Below, in pieces: positions 24,341 through 31,396 of a stretch of 64,000 nt of DNA; position 1 is the first letter of the stretch, and each line of letters starts with the position of its first letter. The position numbers and the translations under genes were made by a program. The notes below the pieces were generated by a model. The model was not told where the DNA came from, ran no database searches, and was given only the letters and a program-made list of their open reading frames with translations. Where the stretch lies: NCBI GenBank assembly GCA_034440255.1, contig JAWXBU010000154.1, positions 12,408 through 76,407 of the forward strand, in the 5' to 3' direction. This stretch comes from JAEUIA01 sp034440255. GTDB lineage: Bacteria > Planctomycetota > UBA1135 > GCA-002686595.

Positions 24341-24577
24341 TCAGCGTTTCAAACCGTCGACGACCTTCTCGATCCGCGTCGTCAATTCTTCGGCGAACTC
24401 GTCACCGAAGTCCATCGCGATCACGTCGATCTCTTCGAACATGTAGCGACCGGTCGAGCGGCTGAACGGAATGCCGTACTCCCATTTCGAACCATCGGAC
24501 GCGTGGATGACGACTTCGATCTGATCGTCTCCGTCGACCGGTGCGACGGTGAAGCTCTTCACTGAATACGTGCTCAC
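24341..24577 (-). CDS. Small acidic protein, paralogue of 53738-53962
   Basis: GTG 24577 overlaps the stop of the upstream methyltransferase gene (GTGA), giving a 78-residue product beginning STYSVKSFTV. The C-terminal two-thirds aligns with the 74-residue protein at 53738-53962: IEVVIHASDGSKWEYGIPF, SGR-like STGRYMFEE, DFGDEFAEEL and a final KR against IVLVMVTEDDGSEHDYQFDF, SGRFEFSE, DFGAEFVDDM and KR. The pattern suggests a small beta-hairpin plus helix domain. The function is unknown. Upstream ATGs lie inside the methyltransferase gene. Confidence 0.72.
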   Translation of the reverse strand: MSTYSVKSFTVAPVDGDDQIEVVIHASDGSKWEYGIPFSRSTGRYMFEEIDVIAMDFGDEFAEELTTRIEKVVDGLKR

Positions 24578-25392
24578 TTTTTCTCCCACGGCTGAACCGG
24601 GCGCCAGATCTCGAAATCGTGGAACGGGTGCGTGTCGAATTTCTCGACTAGTTTCCAACCGGCTTCGAGCAGCTCCTTCGTCATCTGGCCGGCCTTCAAT
24701 TTGTGTTCAGGTGGCGGACCGACATCGAGCTTGCCGGGCTTGTAGTCGAGCACTACCAAGCGTCCACCGGGCTTGAGCAGCTTCATCAAGCGCTTCGTGT
24801 ACGCGACTCGATCGCCCAAGTGGTGATAGGTGTCGCCGATGAAGACGACGTCGAGCGTACCTTGCGGGAAATGCGGATCGTCTTCCGACGCGAGCACCGG
24901 GACGATGTTGCTCAGTCGATTGGAACGAATCTTCGCGCGTACGACGTCCAACTGACGCGGTTCGATGTCGCTCGCGAACACGACGCCGTCGGGACACGCT
25001 TTCGCGAACGGAATCGCGAACGCACCCGGCCCACAGCCGAGGTCGCCGATCCACGCGTCCGTCGGAAGCACCAATTTTTCGAGGACCGTGTCGACGCGTA
25101 GTTCGGTGACGCGCGACGCACTTTCGAGGGCCGCGATGTACGCGATGATGTCGTGGTTGCCGTGCTTGTCGCGATTCGGTTGAACCGCAATTTCTGGCGC
25201 TTTCGCAGCCTCTTCTTGGCGCACGACGCGCGGCGGCTCGACCACAGGAGCGCTGGGCGCATCCACCTTGGCTTCGACGACCGCAGCGCGCGGTTCCAGC
25301 GTGGGCTCGGCGCGCGTCGCGGTCGTAGAACGACACGCGAGCAACATCAGTGAGGTGAACAAGGAGATCGGGAGCACGCGAACCATACGCAT
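24574..25392 (-). CDS. SAM-dependent methyltransferase lipoprotein
   Basis: From ATG 25392 the protein is 272 residues with a lipoprotein-type signal (PISLFTSLMLLACRS). Then comes a proline/alanine/valine-rich linker, and from about residue 90 a class I methyltransferase domain: WIGDLGCGPGAFAIPFA (motif I), FASDIEPRQLDVVRAKI (motif II), LDVVFIGDTYHHL, and GGRLVVLDYKPGK. An exported methyltransferase is odd because SAM is cytosolic. Lipoprotein-signalled methyltransferases of this kind are nonetheless common in planctomycetes and proteobacteria, so the domain may serve another purpose. The start has AAGG nine bases upstream. Confidence 0.8.
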   Translation of the reverse strand: MRMVRVLPISLFTSLMLLACRSTTATRAEPTLEPRAAVVEAKVDAPSAPVVEPPRVVRQEEAAKAPEIAVQPNRDKHGNHDIIAYIAALESASRVTELRVDTVLEKLVLPTDAWIGDLGCGPGAFAIPFAKACPDGVVFASDIEPRQLDVVRAKIRSNRLSNIVPVLASEDDPHFPQGTLDVVFIGDTYHHLGDRVAYTKRLMKLLKPGGRLVVLDYKPGKLDVGPPPEHKLKAGQMTKELLEAGWKLVEKFDTHPFHDFEIWRPVQPWEKK

Positions 25393-25607
25393 CGAAGGCG
25401 ACCTTTCTGCGCGGGAGTGTAGCGGGCTTCGGCCCCGAACGCTCTGCGTTGATCTGCGGATCCGCACTGCTCCATCGACGACGGGGATTGCCCGCCTCCT
25501 GTGGTGGACGACGTGCGGGCCCCGACTTATCCGAAAGCGCCTCGAGCGGAAAAGGTCGAGTGTTCGAGACACAATGGACAGTTAGCCCAGATCAAGCTAG
25601 ATTGCTC

Positions 25608-25623
25608 TGGCCAGAAAGGGCCA
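25608..25623. promoter_or_regulatory. Inverted repeat overlapping the ribosome-binding site of the toxin-antitoxin operon
   Basis: TGGCC at 25608-25612 and GGCCA at 25619-25623 flank AGAAAGG, directly before the antitoxin ATG at 25627. Phd/VapBC operons are typically autorepressed through palindromes near the start, so this is a candidate operator or translation-control hairpin. The repeat is short and could be chance. Confidence 0.3.
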
Positions 25624-25626
25624 ACC

Positions 25627-25884
25627 ATGATTCGACCCAAAATCACGACGCTTGGAACATTCGAAGCGAAGAACCGACTTTCCGAACTCATCGAACGTGT
25701 GAGCAAGGGAGAGACGGTCGTCATCACAAGGCACGGAACGCCCATTGCGCGGCTCGTTCCCTACCACGCCGAGGTCGAGCGCGAGGGCGTGCGCAAAGCT
25801 ATCGCAGGCCTGCGAAAACTGCGCAAGGGAATGCGACTGCGAGGTCTCAAGGTACGCGATCTGATCGACGAGGGGCGCGCGTGA
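25627..25884 (+). CDS. Phd/YefM-family antitoxin
   Basis: From ATG 25627 the protein is 85 residues (MIRPKITTLGTFEAKNRLSELIERV...). It has the Phd/YefM pattern: an N-terminal DNA-binding fold in which FEAKNRLSELIERVSKGETVVITRHGTPIARLVPY matches the family core, followed by a charged toxin-binding C-terminus (GLRKLRKGMRLRGLKVRDLIDEGRA). It should neutralise the PIN-domain toxin encoded directly downstream and repress the operon. AAAGGG lies just ahead of the start. The stop overlaps the toxin GTG. Confidence 0.9.
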   Translation: MIRPKITTLGTFEAKNRLSELIERVSKGETVVITRHGTPIARLVPYHAEVEREGVRKAIAGLRKLRKGMRLRGLKVRDLIDEGRA

Positions 25885-26294
25885 AGCTTGTGCTCGATGC
25901 TTCGGTAGCTCTCGCCTGGTGCTTCGAAGATGAACGCTCTGACTACGCCGACAGACTGTTGGATGGACTGATGGAGGCGAAGGTCGCGGCACCTGAGCTA
26001 TGGGGGCTCGAAGTGACCAATGCTCTACTCGTGGCGGTGCGAAAGAAGCGCATCGACGAGGACCAAATGTCGGGCGCGCTGGAATTTCTGCAGGGCCTTC
26101 CCGTCGAATTCTATCCCACTCCGAGAGATCGATCCCAGGGTCGCATTCTGGAACTTGCATTCGAGACTGGCCTCACCGTCTACGACGCCACCTACTTGGA
26201 GCTCGCGGAACGCCTCGACCTGCCGTTGGCCGCGCTCGACGTCCGGCTGCGCAAGGCCGCTGTGCATCTCGGACGCTTGCATGAGCTGAAGTGA
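25881..26294 (+). CDS. vapC: VapC-type PIN-domain ribonuclease toxin
   Basis: GTG 25881 overlaps the antitoxin stop (GTGA), giving a 137-residue protein. The PIN-domain acidic residues are in place: LVLDASVALAW (first Asp), LWGLEVTNAL (Glu), TVYDATYLELAE (Asp) and AALDVRLRKAA (final Asp). Such metal-dependent RNases cleave tRNA or rRNA when freed from antitoxin. The gene appears intact. It converges on the PilZ gene, with about 50 bases between stops. Confidence 0.92.
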   Translation: MKLVLDASVALAWCFEDERSDYADRLLDGLMEAKVAAPELWGLEVTNALLVAVRKKRIDEDQMSGALEFLQGLPVEFYPTPRDRSQGRILELAFETGLTVYDATYLELAERLDLPLAALDVRLRKAAVHLGRLHELK

Positions 26295-26347
26295 GTGGGG
26301 TGATCGGCGCAACGACTCGTGCGGCCGTAGCTCGCCCACTCTCGCGA

Positions 26348-27166
26348 TCACACCGACGTGCCCGGCCTGCGCGTCAGATGCCGCTCGATCCAACGTTGCA
26401 ATTCCGGCGCCGCTTTGTCGTACGCCCTGTCGTGCGCGAACTGCAATCCGAGCCTGACATTGCGCGTGCCGGCAAACGTCGAGCGCACTTCGACGGAGAA
26501 GCGCAACTGCATCTCTTCCTCGGGCATGCCGATCGAAACCGTGAGCGGCTTCTGCGTGTCGAACTCCATGCCGAGCGCACGGTCGTACTCCATCGACATC
26601 CCACCGAGCGAAATGTCCGCTACGCGGCCGCCGATCTGACCTTTGGGCCAACGCAACAAAGCCGGCATGGAGAGCGAGCCGCTCGGCACGAAGCGCTTGT
26701 ACTTGCGGCGGTTGAACCACTTGCCCCACCAATTGTTCACGCGCTCTCTCATCTCGTCGGGACGCGGAAACGCGAACGCATAACGGACGCCGGCGGGTCC
26801 CATGTGAATGCGGAACAAGACTTTGGCGACGACGCGCAGCGAACCCGGTTGCCCAGGAACTAGGAAGACGAGGATCATCTCGTCGCCGCGCTCGAGATCC
26901 GGATCCGCTTCGAGCGTGAAGTGCACGCCCGCGCCGCCGAATGCGACATCCAAACAAACGCCCGTCCGCGCGGTCCCGTCGGTGAACGGAATCGTCGCGT
27001 GCAGCGGCATTCCCGGCGTCTGTGGGACACGGTAGTGGCGACGCTGTTCGTGCTCCAGGCGTAGGAGCGACAGCACGGAACGGGCCAGCCGCGAAACGGG
27101 CGCGGCTTTGACGGGGGTGGCTTTGTTCTGACGACGGGGCATTGGGGATCCCGGGAAAAAGGACAT
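26348..27166 (-). CDS. Tandem PilZ-domain protein
   Basis: ATG 27166 (MSFFPGSPMPRRQ) or ATG 27142 (MPRRQNK) gives 272 or 264 residues. Two PilZ-like halves are visible. The first has RRHYRVP, then CLDVAFGGAGVHF (the D/N-x-S-x-x-G element, degenerate at Ser). The second has RRKYKRF, then VADISLGGMSMEY, a good match to the c-di-GMP-binding element. No other output domain or transmembrane helix is evident. It may be a cytosolic c-di-GMP receptor in which the second half binds the ligand. It is transcribed divergently from the TetR gene. Confidence 0.82.
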   Translation of the reverse strand: MSFFPGSPMPRRQNKATPVKAAPVSRLARSVLSLLRLEHEQRRHYRVPQTPGMPLHATIPFTDGTARTGVCLDVAFGGAGVHFTLEADPDLERGDEMILVFLVPGQPGSLRVVAKVLFRIHMGPAGVRYAFAFPRPDEMRERVNNWWGKWFNRRKYKRFVPSGSLSMPALLRWPKGQIGGRVADISLGGMSMEYDRALGMEFDTQKPLTVSIGMPEEEMQLRFSVEVRSTFAGTRNVRLGLQFAHDRAYDKAAPELQRWIERHLTRRPGTSV

Positions 27167-27259
27167 CCATTCATCGGAGTCTGGTGTCAGAATCCAAAGG
27201 GTCGGCACACGATTCGGCCGATAAATTTCGAGCCTCAGGCCCCAACACACGGATTCGTC

Positions 27260-27850
27260 ATGGCACGTCCCAAGGAATTCGATCCGCAGATTGCGCTCAC
27301 CGCAGCGATGGAAAAGTTTTGGGAGAGCGGTTTCGACGCGACCTCGCTCGTCGATCTGACCCACTGCATGGGTGTGCAGAAGGCCAGCCTGTACGCGACG
27401 TACGGCGACAAGCGAAAACTCTTCATCACGGCGCTCGCTCAGTATCAGGATTTCCACTTTGCGCAGGCGACGGTCGCTTTCGACAGCGCGACGTCGGTCC
27501 GTGAATGTCTGCGGCAGACGTTGCTGTTGTGGATGAGCGAAGCAGCGACGAAGGACAGCGCGCGCGGATGTTTCTGTGTGAACACGGCAGTCGAACTCGG
27601 ACCGCGAGATCCCGAGATCGCCAAGATGCTCGCGGTGCACTCACGCCGCTTCGAAGACTTGATCGCAGCGGCGCTCGAGCGCGCGAAGGCGCAGGGTGAA
27701 GTGCGCGCCGATCTCGATGCACAGACGGCGGCGCGCTTCCTGTACGTGACGATCTACGGCTTGAGTGCGGCCGGCAAAGGCTGCTTCAGTGCTGCGAAGT
27801 TGGAGCCGGTCGTCGAGATGGCGATGTCGGTGCTCGATCGCTGCAAGTGA
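27260..27850 (+). CDS. TetR/AcrR-family transcriptional regulator
   Basis: This 196-residue protein has an N-terminal helix-turn-helix domain of TetR type (ALTAAMEKFWESGFDATSLVDLTHCMGVQKASLYATYGDKRKLF). The ligand-binding C-terminal half contains RGCFCVNTAVELGPRDPEIAKM, typical of regulators that respond to small or electrophilic organics. It is divergent from the PilZ gene. The 93-base spacer carries an 8-bp palindrome (TCGGCCGA, 27214-27221) that could be part of an operator, and autoregulation or control of the PilZ gene is possible. The inducer is unknown. Confidence 0.92.
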   Translation: MARPKEFDPQIALTAAMEKFWESGFDATSLVDLTHCMGVQKASLYATYGDKRKLFITALAQYQDFHFAQATVAFDSATSVRECLRQTLLLWMSEAATKDSARGCFCVNTAVELGPRDPEIAKMLAVHSRRFEDLIAAALERAKAQGEVRADLDAQTAARFLYVTIYGLSAAGKGCFSAAKLEPVVEMAMSVLDRCK

Positions 27851-28043
27851 TCGCGGCCACTTTTCGCGGAACGCACTGTTTCTGGAACGTGTCGCAACTT
27901 CGCGCCGTGATCGCGAACGGCGAGACGGAATCCGAAGGCGGCGCGGGATCACGACAGGTTCCAGGAACACCTCGCCGTCGAGCGCAACCCGCGGATTCGC
28001 TAGCATCGCGCTCACTCGCCGAGGCACTGCACCAGTGCGATCG

Positions 28044-29534
28044 ATGAACCCAACGATGCTTCACCGCTGGATCGCGCTCGCACTGCTCACAATGTTCGCC
28101 GCCGGCTGCGGCGTAGTTCCATTGCCCGTCGGTTTGTCCGACCCGACCGCGCCGCCGCCGTTGCGCGCGCAAGACGCCGAATTCCGCACGCTCGCGGCGC
28201 GTTGGTTCGGAGTGTGGAGTCGCGACGCGGCCGCAGTTTCCGAAGCGGAGACCCTGTTCGCCAGAGAAGCGGACGCGCAGTTCTTCGACGGGTTCATGCC
28301 GATCGAAGGCCGCTTCGGTCGCGATGGTTTCAGTGCTGCGAGCCGTCGAGAAGCGTTCGCGAAGTTCACGAACTTCGAGTTGTCACCACGCGAAGGCGTA
28401 TGGCTGCGACGCAGCGGTGACCGCGCAATCATGTCGGTACATTTCAGGATCGCGTTCGAAGGCGAGAGCGCGAGACGCAGCGAAACCGACGGCGCTTCCA
28501 CGCTGGTGTGCGAGCGTCGCGGCAACGCATGGACGATCGTGCACGAGCACACGTCGTTCGCGTTGCTCGAAGATCGACTCGGCGGTGAGGCGATCGAGGA
28601 CGGCGCTTCGTTCGAACACGTGCATCCGCGCGATCCCGAATTCCAATCTCTGATCGACGAGTACCTGAACGAGTTCGCCGAGAGCCGCGGTGCAGACGCG
28701 TCGAAGGCCGATGCTCCCGCGCGGTTTTTCGCTCCGGGCGCGGACGTGCTCGTGTGGGATCCGACCTCGCGCCGACCGCTCATTTCGTGGGCCAGCGTTG
28801 CCGCTCATCGTGATGCGCCCGATCTGCGCGTCTACTTGACGAACAAAACGAGCCGCGGCGACGTGCGCGTGTGGAAGAGCGGCGATCTCGCGTGGGCGAC
28901 GTTCACGTTCAGTGCGCGAGCGACGCGCCGCGACGGCGATCGATTCGAAATCGTCGGGCGGCAAACAGACGTGTTCCAGAAGATCGGCGGCGCATGGAAG
29001 ATCGTGCACGAGCACGCATCGGTCCCGTTCGGCGCGAGTGGAACGCCGGCGCTGCCTTCTGAACGCGTCGCCGCGCGGTCACCGCGCACGACGCGCTCGG
29101 TCCCGAAATCGCCGACGACGGTCACCGTGCTCGAAACGCAAGCGAGCAAGGCATCGTTCGACGAGCTCGTCGCCCAATATGCGTCGGCGTGGTCGGTCGT
29201 GAACGGCGCGTTCGACGAGAAGCGCATCGCCAAGCTCTATGCGCCCGAAGGGGTCGTTGCCTCGCGCACGTTCGTCGACGGACAGCCGTGGACGTACTCG
29301 TTCCGCCGCCAAATGTGGGGCGAGGTGATGCAGGAGATGACGCTCGTCCCTGAGAAAGACCTCTCCGTCGTGCGTCGCGGCAGCGTCGCGTGGACCACGG
29401 TGACTTACGCCGCGAAATTTCAGCAACGCGATGGAACCCAAGGTGTGTTGCGCCAGTTCCAAAGCGCCGTCTGGGAGTTCAAAGACGGACGCTTCGAGAT
29501 CCAGAGCGAGCATGTGACGGTCGAGCGGTCTTAG
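28044..29534 (+). CDS. Lipoprotein with three NTF2/SnoaL-like domains
   Basis: From ATG 28044 (or 28056) the protein is about 496 residues with a lipoprotein signal (LALLTMFAAGCG). Three NTF2-like units are repeated: each has a start helix (TLAARWFGVWSRDAAAVSE; LIDEYLNEFAESRG; LVAQYASAWSVVNGAFDEK), a 'phase/location' segment (EADAQFFDGF; PGADVLVWDP; APEGVVASRTF) and an end block in which the first two carry WTIVHEH or WKIVHEHASVPF. These folds bind small ligands or act as isomerases; three in tandem on a lipid-anchored protein is unusual. The function is unknown. Confidence 0.8.
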   Translation: MNPTMLHRWIALALLTMFAAGCGVVPLPVGLSDPTAPPPLRAQDAEFRTLAARWFGVWSRDAAAVSEAETLFAREADAQFFDGFMPIEGRFGRDGFSAASRREAFAKFTNFELSPREGVWLRRSGDRAIMSVHFRIAFEGESARRSETDGASTLVCERRGNAWTIVHEHTSFALLEDRLGGEAIEDGASFEHVHPRDPEFQSLIDEYLNEFAESRGADASKADAPARFFAPGADVLVWDPTSRRPLISWASVAAHRDAPDLRVYLTNKTSRGDVRVWKSGDLAWATFTFSARATRRDGDRFEIVGRQTDVFQKIGGAWKIVHEHASVPFGASGTPALPSERVAARSPRTTRSVPKSPTTVTVLETQASKASFDELVAQYASAWSVVNGAFDEKRIAKLYAPEGVVASRTFVDGQPWTYSFRRQMWGEVMQEMTLVPEKDLSVVRRGSVAWTTVTYAAKFQQRDGTQGVLRQFQSAVWEFKDGRFEIQSEHVTVERS

Positions 29535-29576
29535 CGCTGTCTCCACGCTCACGAATGGCTGCTGGCTAGCCGACCC

Positions 29577-30449
29577 CTACCGAGGCAGCAGTGCTTCGTT
29601 AGAGCTCATCCCTTTCGAGCGCAAACGTGTGATCATCGCGCCGACGAAGAAGATGATCGCTGCGTAGTACGTCCAAGCCATCAGGACGACCACGGATCCT
29701 GCTGCTCCGTACGCGGAACCGATGCTCGCTCGACCCAGGTATTCGCCGATCAAGGTCTTGCCGAGCACGAACAGCAATGAGGTGACGACTGATCCGAACC
29801 ACACGTCGCGCCACATGATCGGAGCGTTGGGGAGGATCTTGAACACGAGAGCCACGAGGAGCGTGACGATGCCGAACGACACCAAGAAGTCGACGCCCTT
29901 CCAGACAGTCGGCGGAACGGACACGTAACCGTGGAACCAAGCTTGTAACGCAGCGAGTGCAGCGCTGATGACCAACGAGACGAGCAACAAGAACCCGATC
30001 GAGCTCACCATCGCGAACGACAAGACGCGCGAGAGGAACACGCGGCGAAAGAAACCGACTCTCGGTTTGGCTTCGACGTCCCAGATGCGATTGAGCGCGT
30101 CTTGCAGTTCGACGAAGACGGTCGTGGCGCCGGCGAACAAGGTCACGATGCCGATCGCGAGCGCCCAACCCTTGGCGTCTCGATGCTCGCTCTGGATCAC
30201 CGTCTGGAGGACTTCCGCGCCTGCGGATCCGACCAAAGTGCGCATTTCCTCAATGAATTGTGCTTCAACCGCAGATCGTTCGAACACGATGCCGGCCAGA
30301 GCCACGACGACGAGCACGAGCGGCGCGAACGAGAGCAACGTGTAGTACGAGAGCGACGCAGCGAGCTTGAACGTGTCGTGACGATTGAACTCACGCCGGA
30401 GTGCTTCGACCCAGAGTTTAGGAGCACGAAAATTCAAGCGGTGGTCCAT
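29577..30449 (-). CDS. YihY/BrkB-family inner-membrane protein
   Basis: From ATG 30449 the protein is 290 residues. The family start is clear (FNRHDTFKLAASLSYYTLLSFAPLVLVVVALAG), followed by the amphipathic segment (AEVLQTVIQ) and further transmembrane helices (FAMVSSIGFLLLVSLVISAALAAL; FLVSFGIVTLLVALVFKILP; GSVVTSLLFVLGKTLIGEYLGRASIGSAYGAAGSVVVLMAWTYY), six in total. The family was once called ribonuclease BN, but the evidence supports a transporter-like membrane role of unknown substrate. The start overlaps the DUF6496 gene by 16 bases. An ORF start at 30842 is not credible. Confidence 0.9.
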   Translation of the reverse strand: MDHRLNFRAPKLWVEALRREFNRHDTFKLAASLSYYTLLSFAPLVLVVVALAGIVFERSAVEAQFIEEMRTLVGSAGAEVLQTVIQSEHRDAKGWALAIGIVTLFAGATTVFVELQDALNRIWDVEAKPRVGFFRRVFLSRVLSFAMVSSIGFLLLVSLVISAALAALQAWFHGYVSVPPTVWKGVDFLVSFGIVTLLVALVFKILPNAPIMWRDVWFGSVVTSLLFVLGKTLIGEYLGRASIGSAYGAAGSVVVLMAWTYYAAIIFFVGAMITRLRSKGMSSNEALLPR

Positions 30450-30658
30450 TCTCGAGCGTTCAGCTCTTCTTCGTCGTGCGCTATCGGAACTCGAATTCCT
30501 GCGCGACGGGCTTCCGACAATCCGATGGCGATCGCTTGCTTGCGACTCGTGACCTTCTTGCCGGAGCCCCCGGAACGCAGGGTGTCTTTCTGGAACTCGT
30601 GCACGACCTGCTCCACTTTCGAGCCAGCTTCGGTCCCGTACTGTTTCTTCGATCGCAT
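30434..30658 (-). CDS. DUF6496 small basic protein
   Basis: This 74-residue protein has the DUF6496 pattern: an N-terminal basic block (MRSKKQYGTEAGSKVEQVVHEF), GSGKKVTSRKQAIAIGLSEAR and a short acidic tail. Members are often encoded near stress or envelope genes and are poorly characterised; a nucleic-acid or RNA-associated role is sometimes proposed because of the basic core. It overlaps the YihY gene and lies 59 bases after the ferritin-like gene's 3' side, so it may be part of the minus-strand stress cluster. Confidence 0.8.
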   Translation of the reverse strand: MRSKKQYGTEAGSKVEQVVHEFQKDTLRSGGSGKKVTSRKQAIAIGLSEARRAGIRVPIAHDEEELNAREWTTA

Positions 30659-30717
30659 ATTCGGAGCCTAACTTGTCGGAGGACGTCCAACGGTTCACGG
30701 CGGTGCGAATACCCGCC

Positions 30718-31356
30718 TCACTTGCGGCGCGACGCACTCTTCTTCTTGACCGCGACTGCCTCTTCTTCCGATTGCACGTCGGCCTCTTCTTCAGGCGGCG
30801 GCAGCTGTGCGGGCAGATCGAGCGCGTCGAGCCAAAGCTCACGACACCAACCCGTGGTGTGATAGATGTGCTCGTCCTCCTCGTCTTCCACTCGATCGTA
30901 GGCCGCTTGGAGCACCTGTTTTTCTTTGCCGGATGCGTGCTCCAGCCACTTGCCGATCAGCGACCAATTGGAGTGATCCTTCGTTTCGGCGAGCGTGACG
31001 CACTCGGCGGCGACGATCTCCGCTGCCTTCGGATTTCCGGCGCCTCTCGCCAACTGCATCGCCTTCACGAGTGACTTGCCGATGGTGCGCACGATCTGGC
31101 GTCCCGGCGTGTCGCGATCCGGATCCAAACCCAGTTTCGTACACGCATCACGGATGACTTCGAGATGAGTCTTGGTCTGCGAGAGGTATTTCTGCCACTC
31201 CTCACGCAGTTCGTCGTTGTCGGCACACGTGACGGCGGTCGTGTAGATGTCGACTCCGCCCATTTCCGTTTCGAGTGTTTGGTAGAGCAGATCGTGACGC
31301 GGCGTGAGTTGCGGAGCAGTCTTGCTCGACGCCTTCTTGGCTGACTTCTTCTTCAT
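30718..31356 (-). CDS. Ferritin-like domain protein next to catalase
   Basis: This 212-residue protein has a lysine/serine-rich start (KKKSAKKASSKT), a four-helix ferritin-like region and a basic tail (VKKKSASRRK). Candidate diiron ligands occur in each helix: YQTLETEMGGVDIY, TKTHLEVIRDAC, IVAAECVTLAETKDHSNW and DRVEDEEDEHIYHTTGW. The pattern resembles uncharacterised ferritin-like proteins co-located with catalase. A role in iron handling or peroxide defence is inferred from the catalase gene 40 bases upstream in the same direction. The lysine-rich ends suggest possible DNA association, as in some Dps-like proteins. Confidence 0.72.
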   Translation of the reverse strand: MKKKSAKKASSKTAPQLTPRHDLLYQTLETEMGGVDIYTTAVTCADNDELREEWQKYLSQTKTHLEVIRDACTKLGLDPDRDTPGRQIVRTIGKSLVKAMQLARGAGNPKAAEIVAAECVTLAETKDHSNWSLIGKWLEHASGKEKQVLQAAYDRVEDEEDEHIYHTTGWCRELWLDALDLPAQLPPPEEEADVQSEEEAVAVKKKSASRRK

Positions 31357-31396
31357 GGTGATCCTTCAGTTCTGGGGGTGAGTGGGGACCTGTGCC

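Noticed and set aside
26293..26352. Two interleaved inverted repeats (GAGTGGG/CCCACTC and GTGATCG/CGATCAC) between the VapC and PilZ stops
   Set aside because: The pairs are mutually exclusive with loops of about 40 bases and no T-tract; chance in GC-rich DNA is a sufficient explanation.
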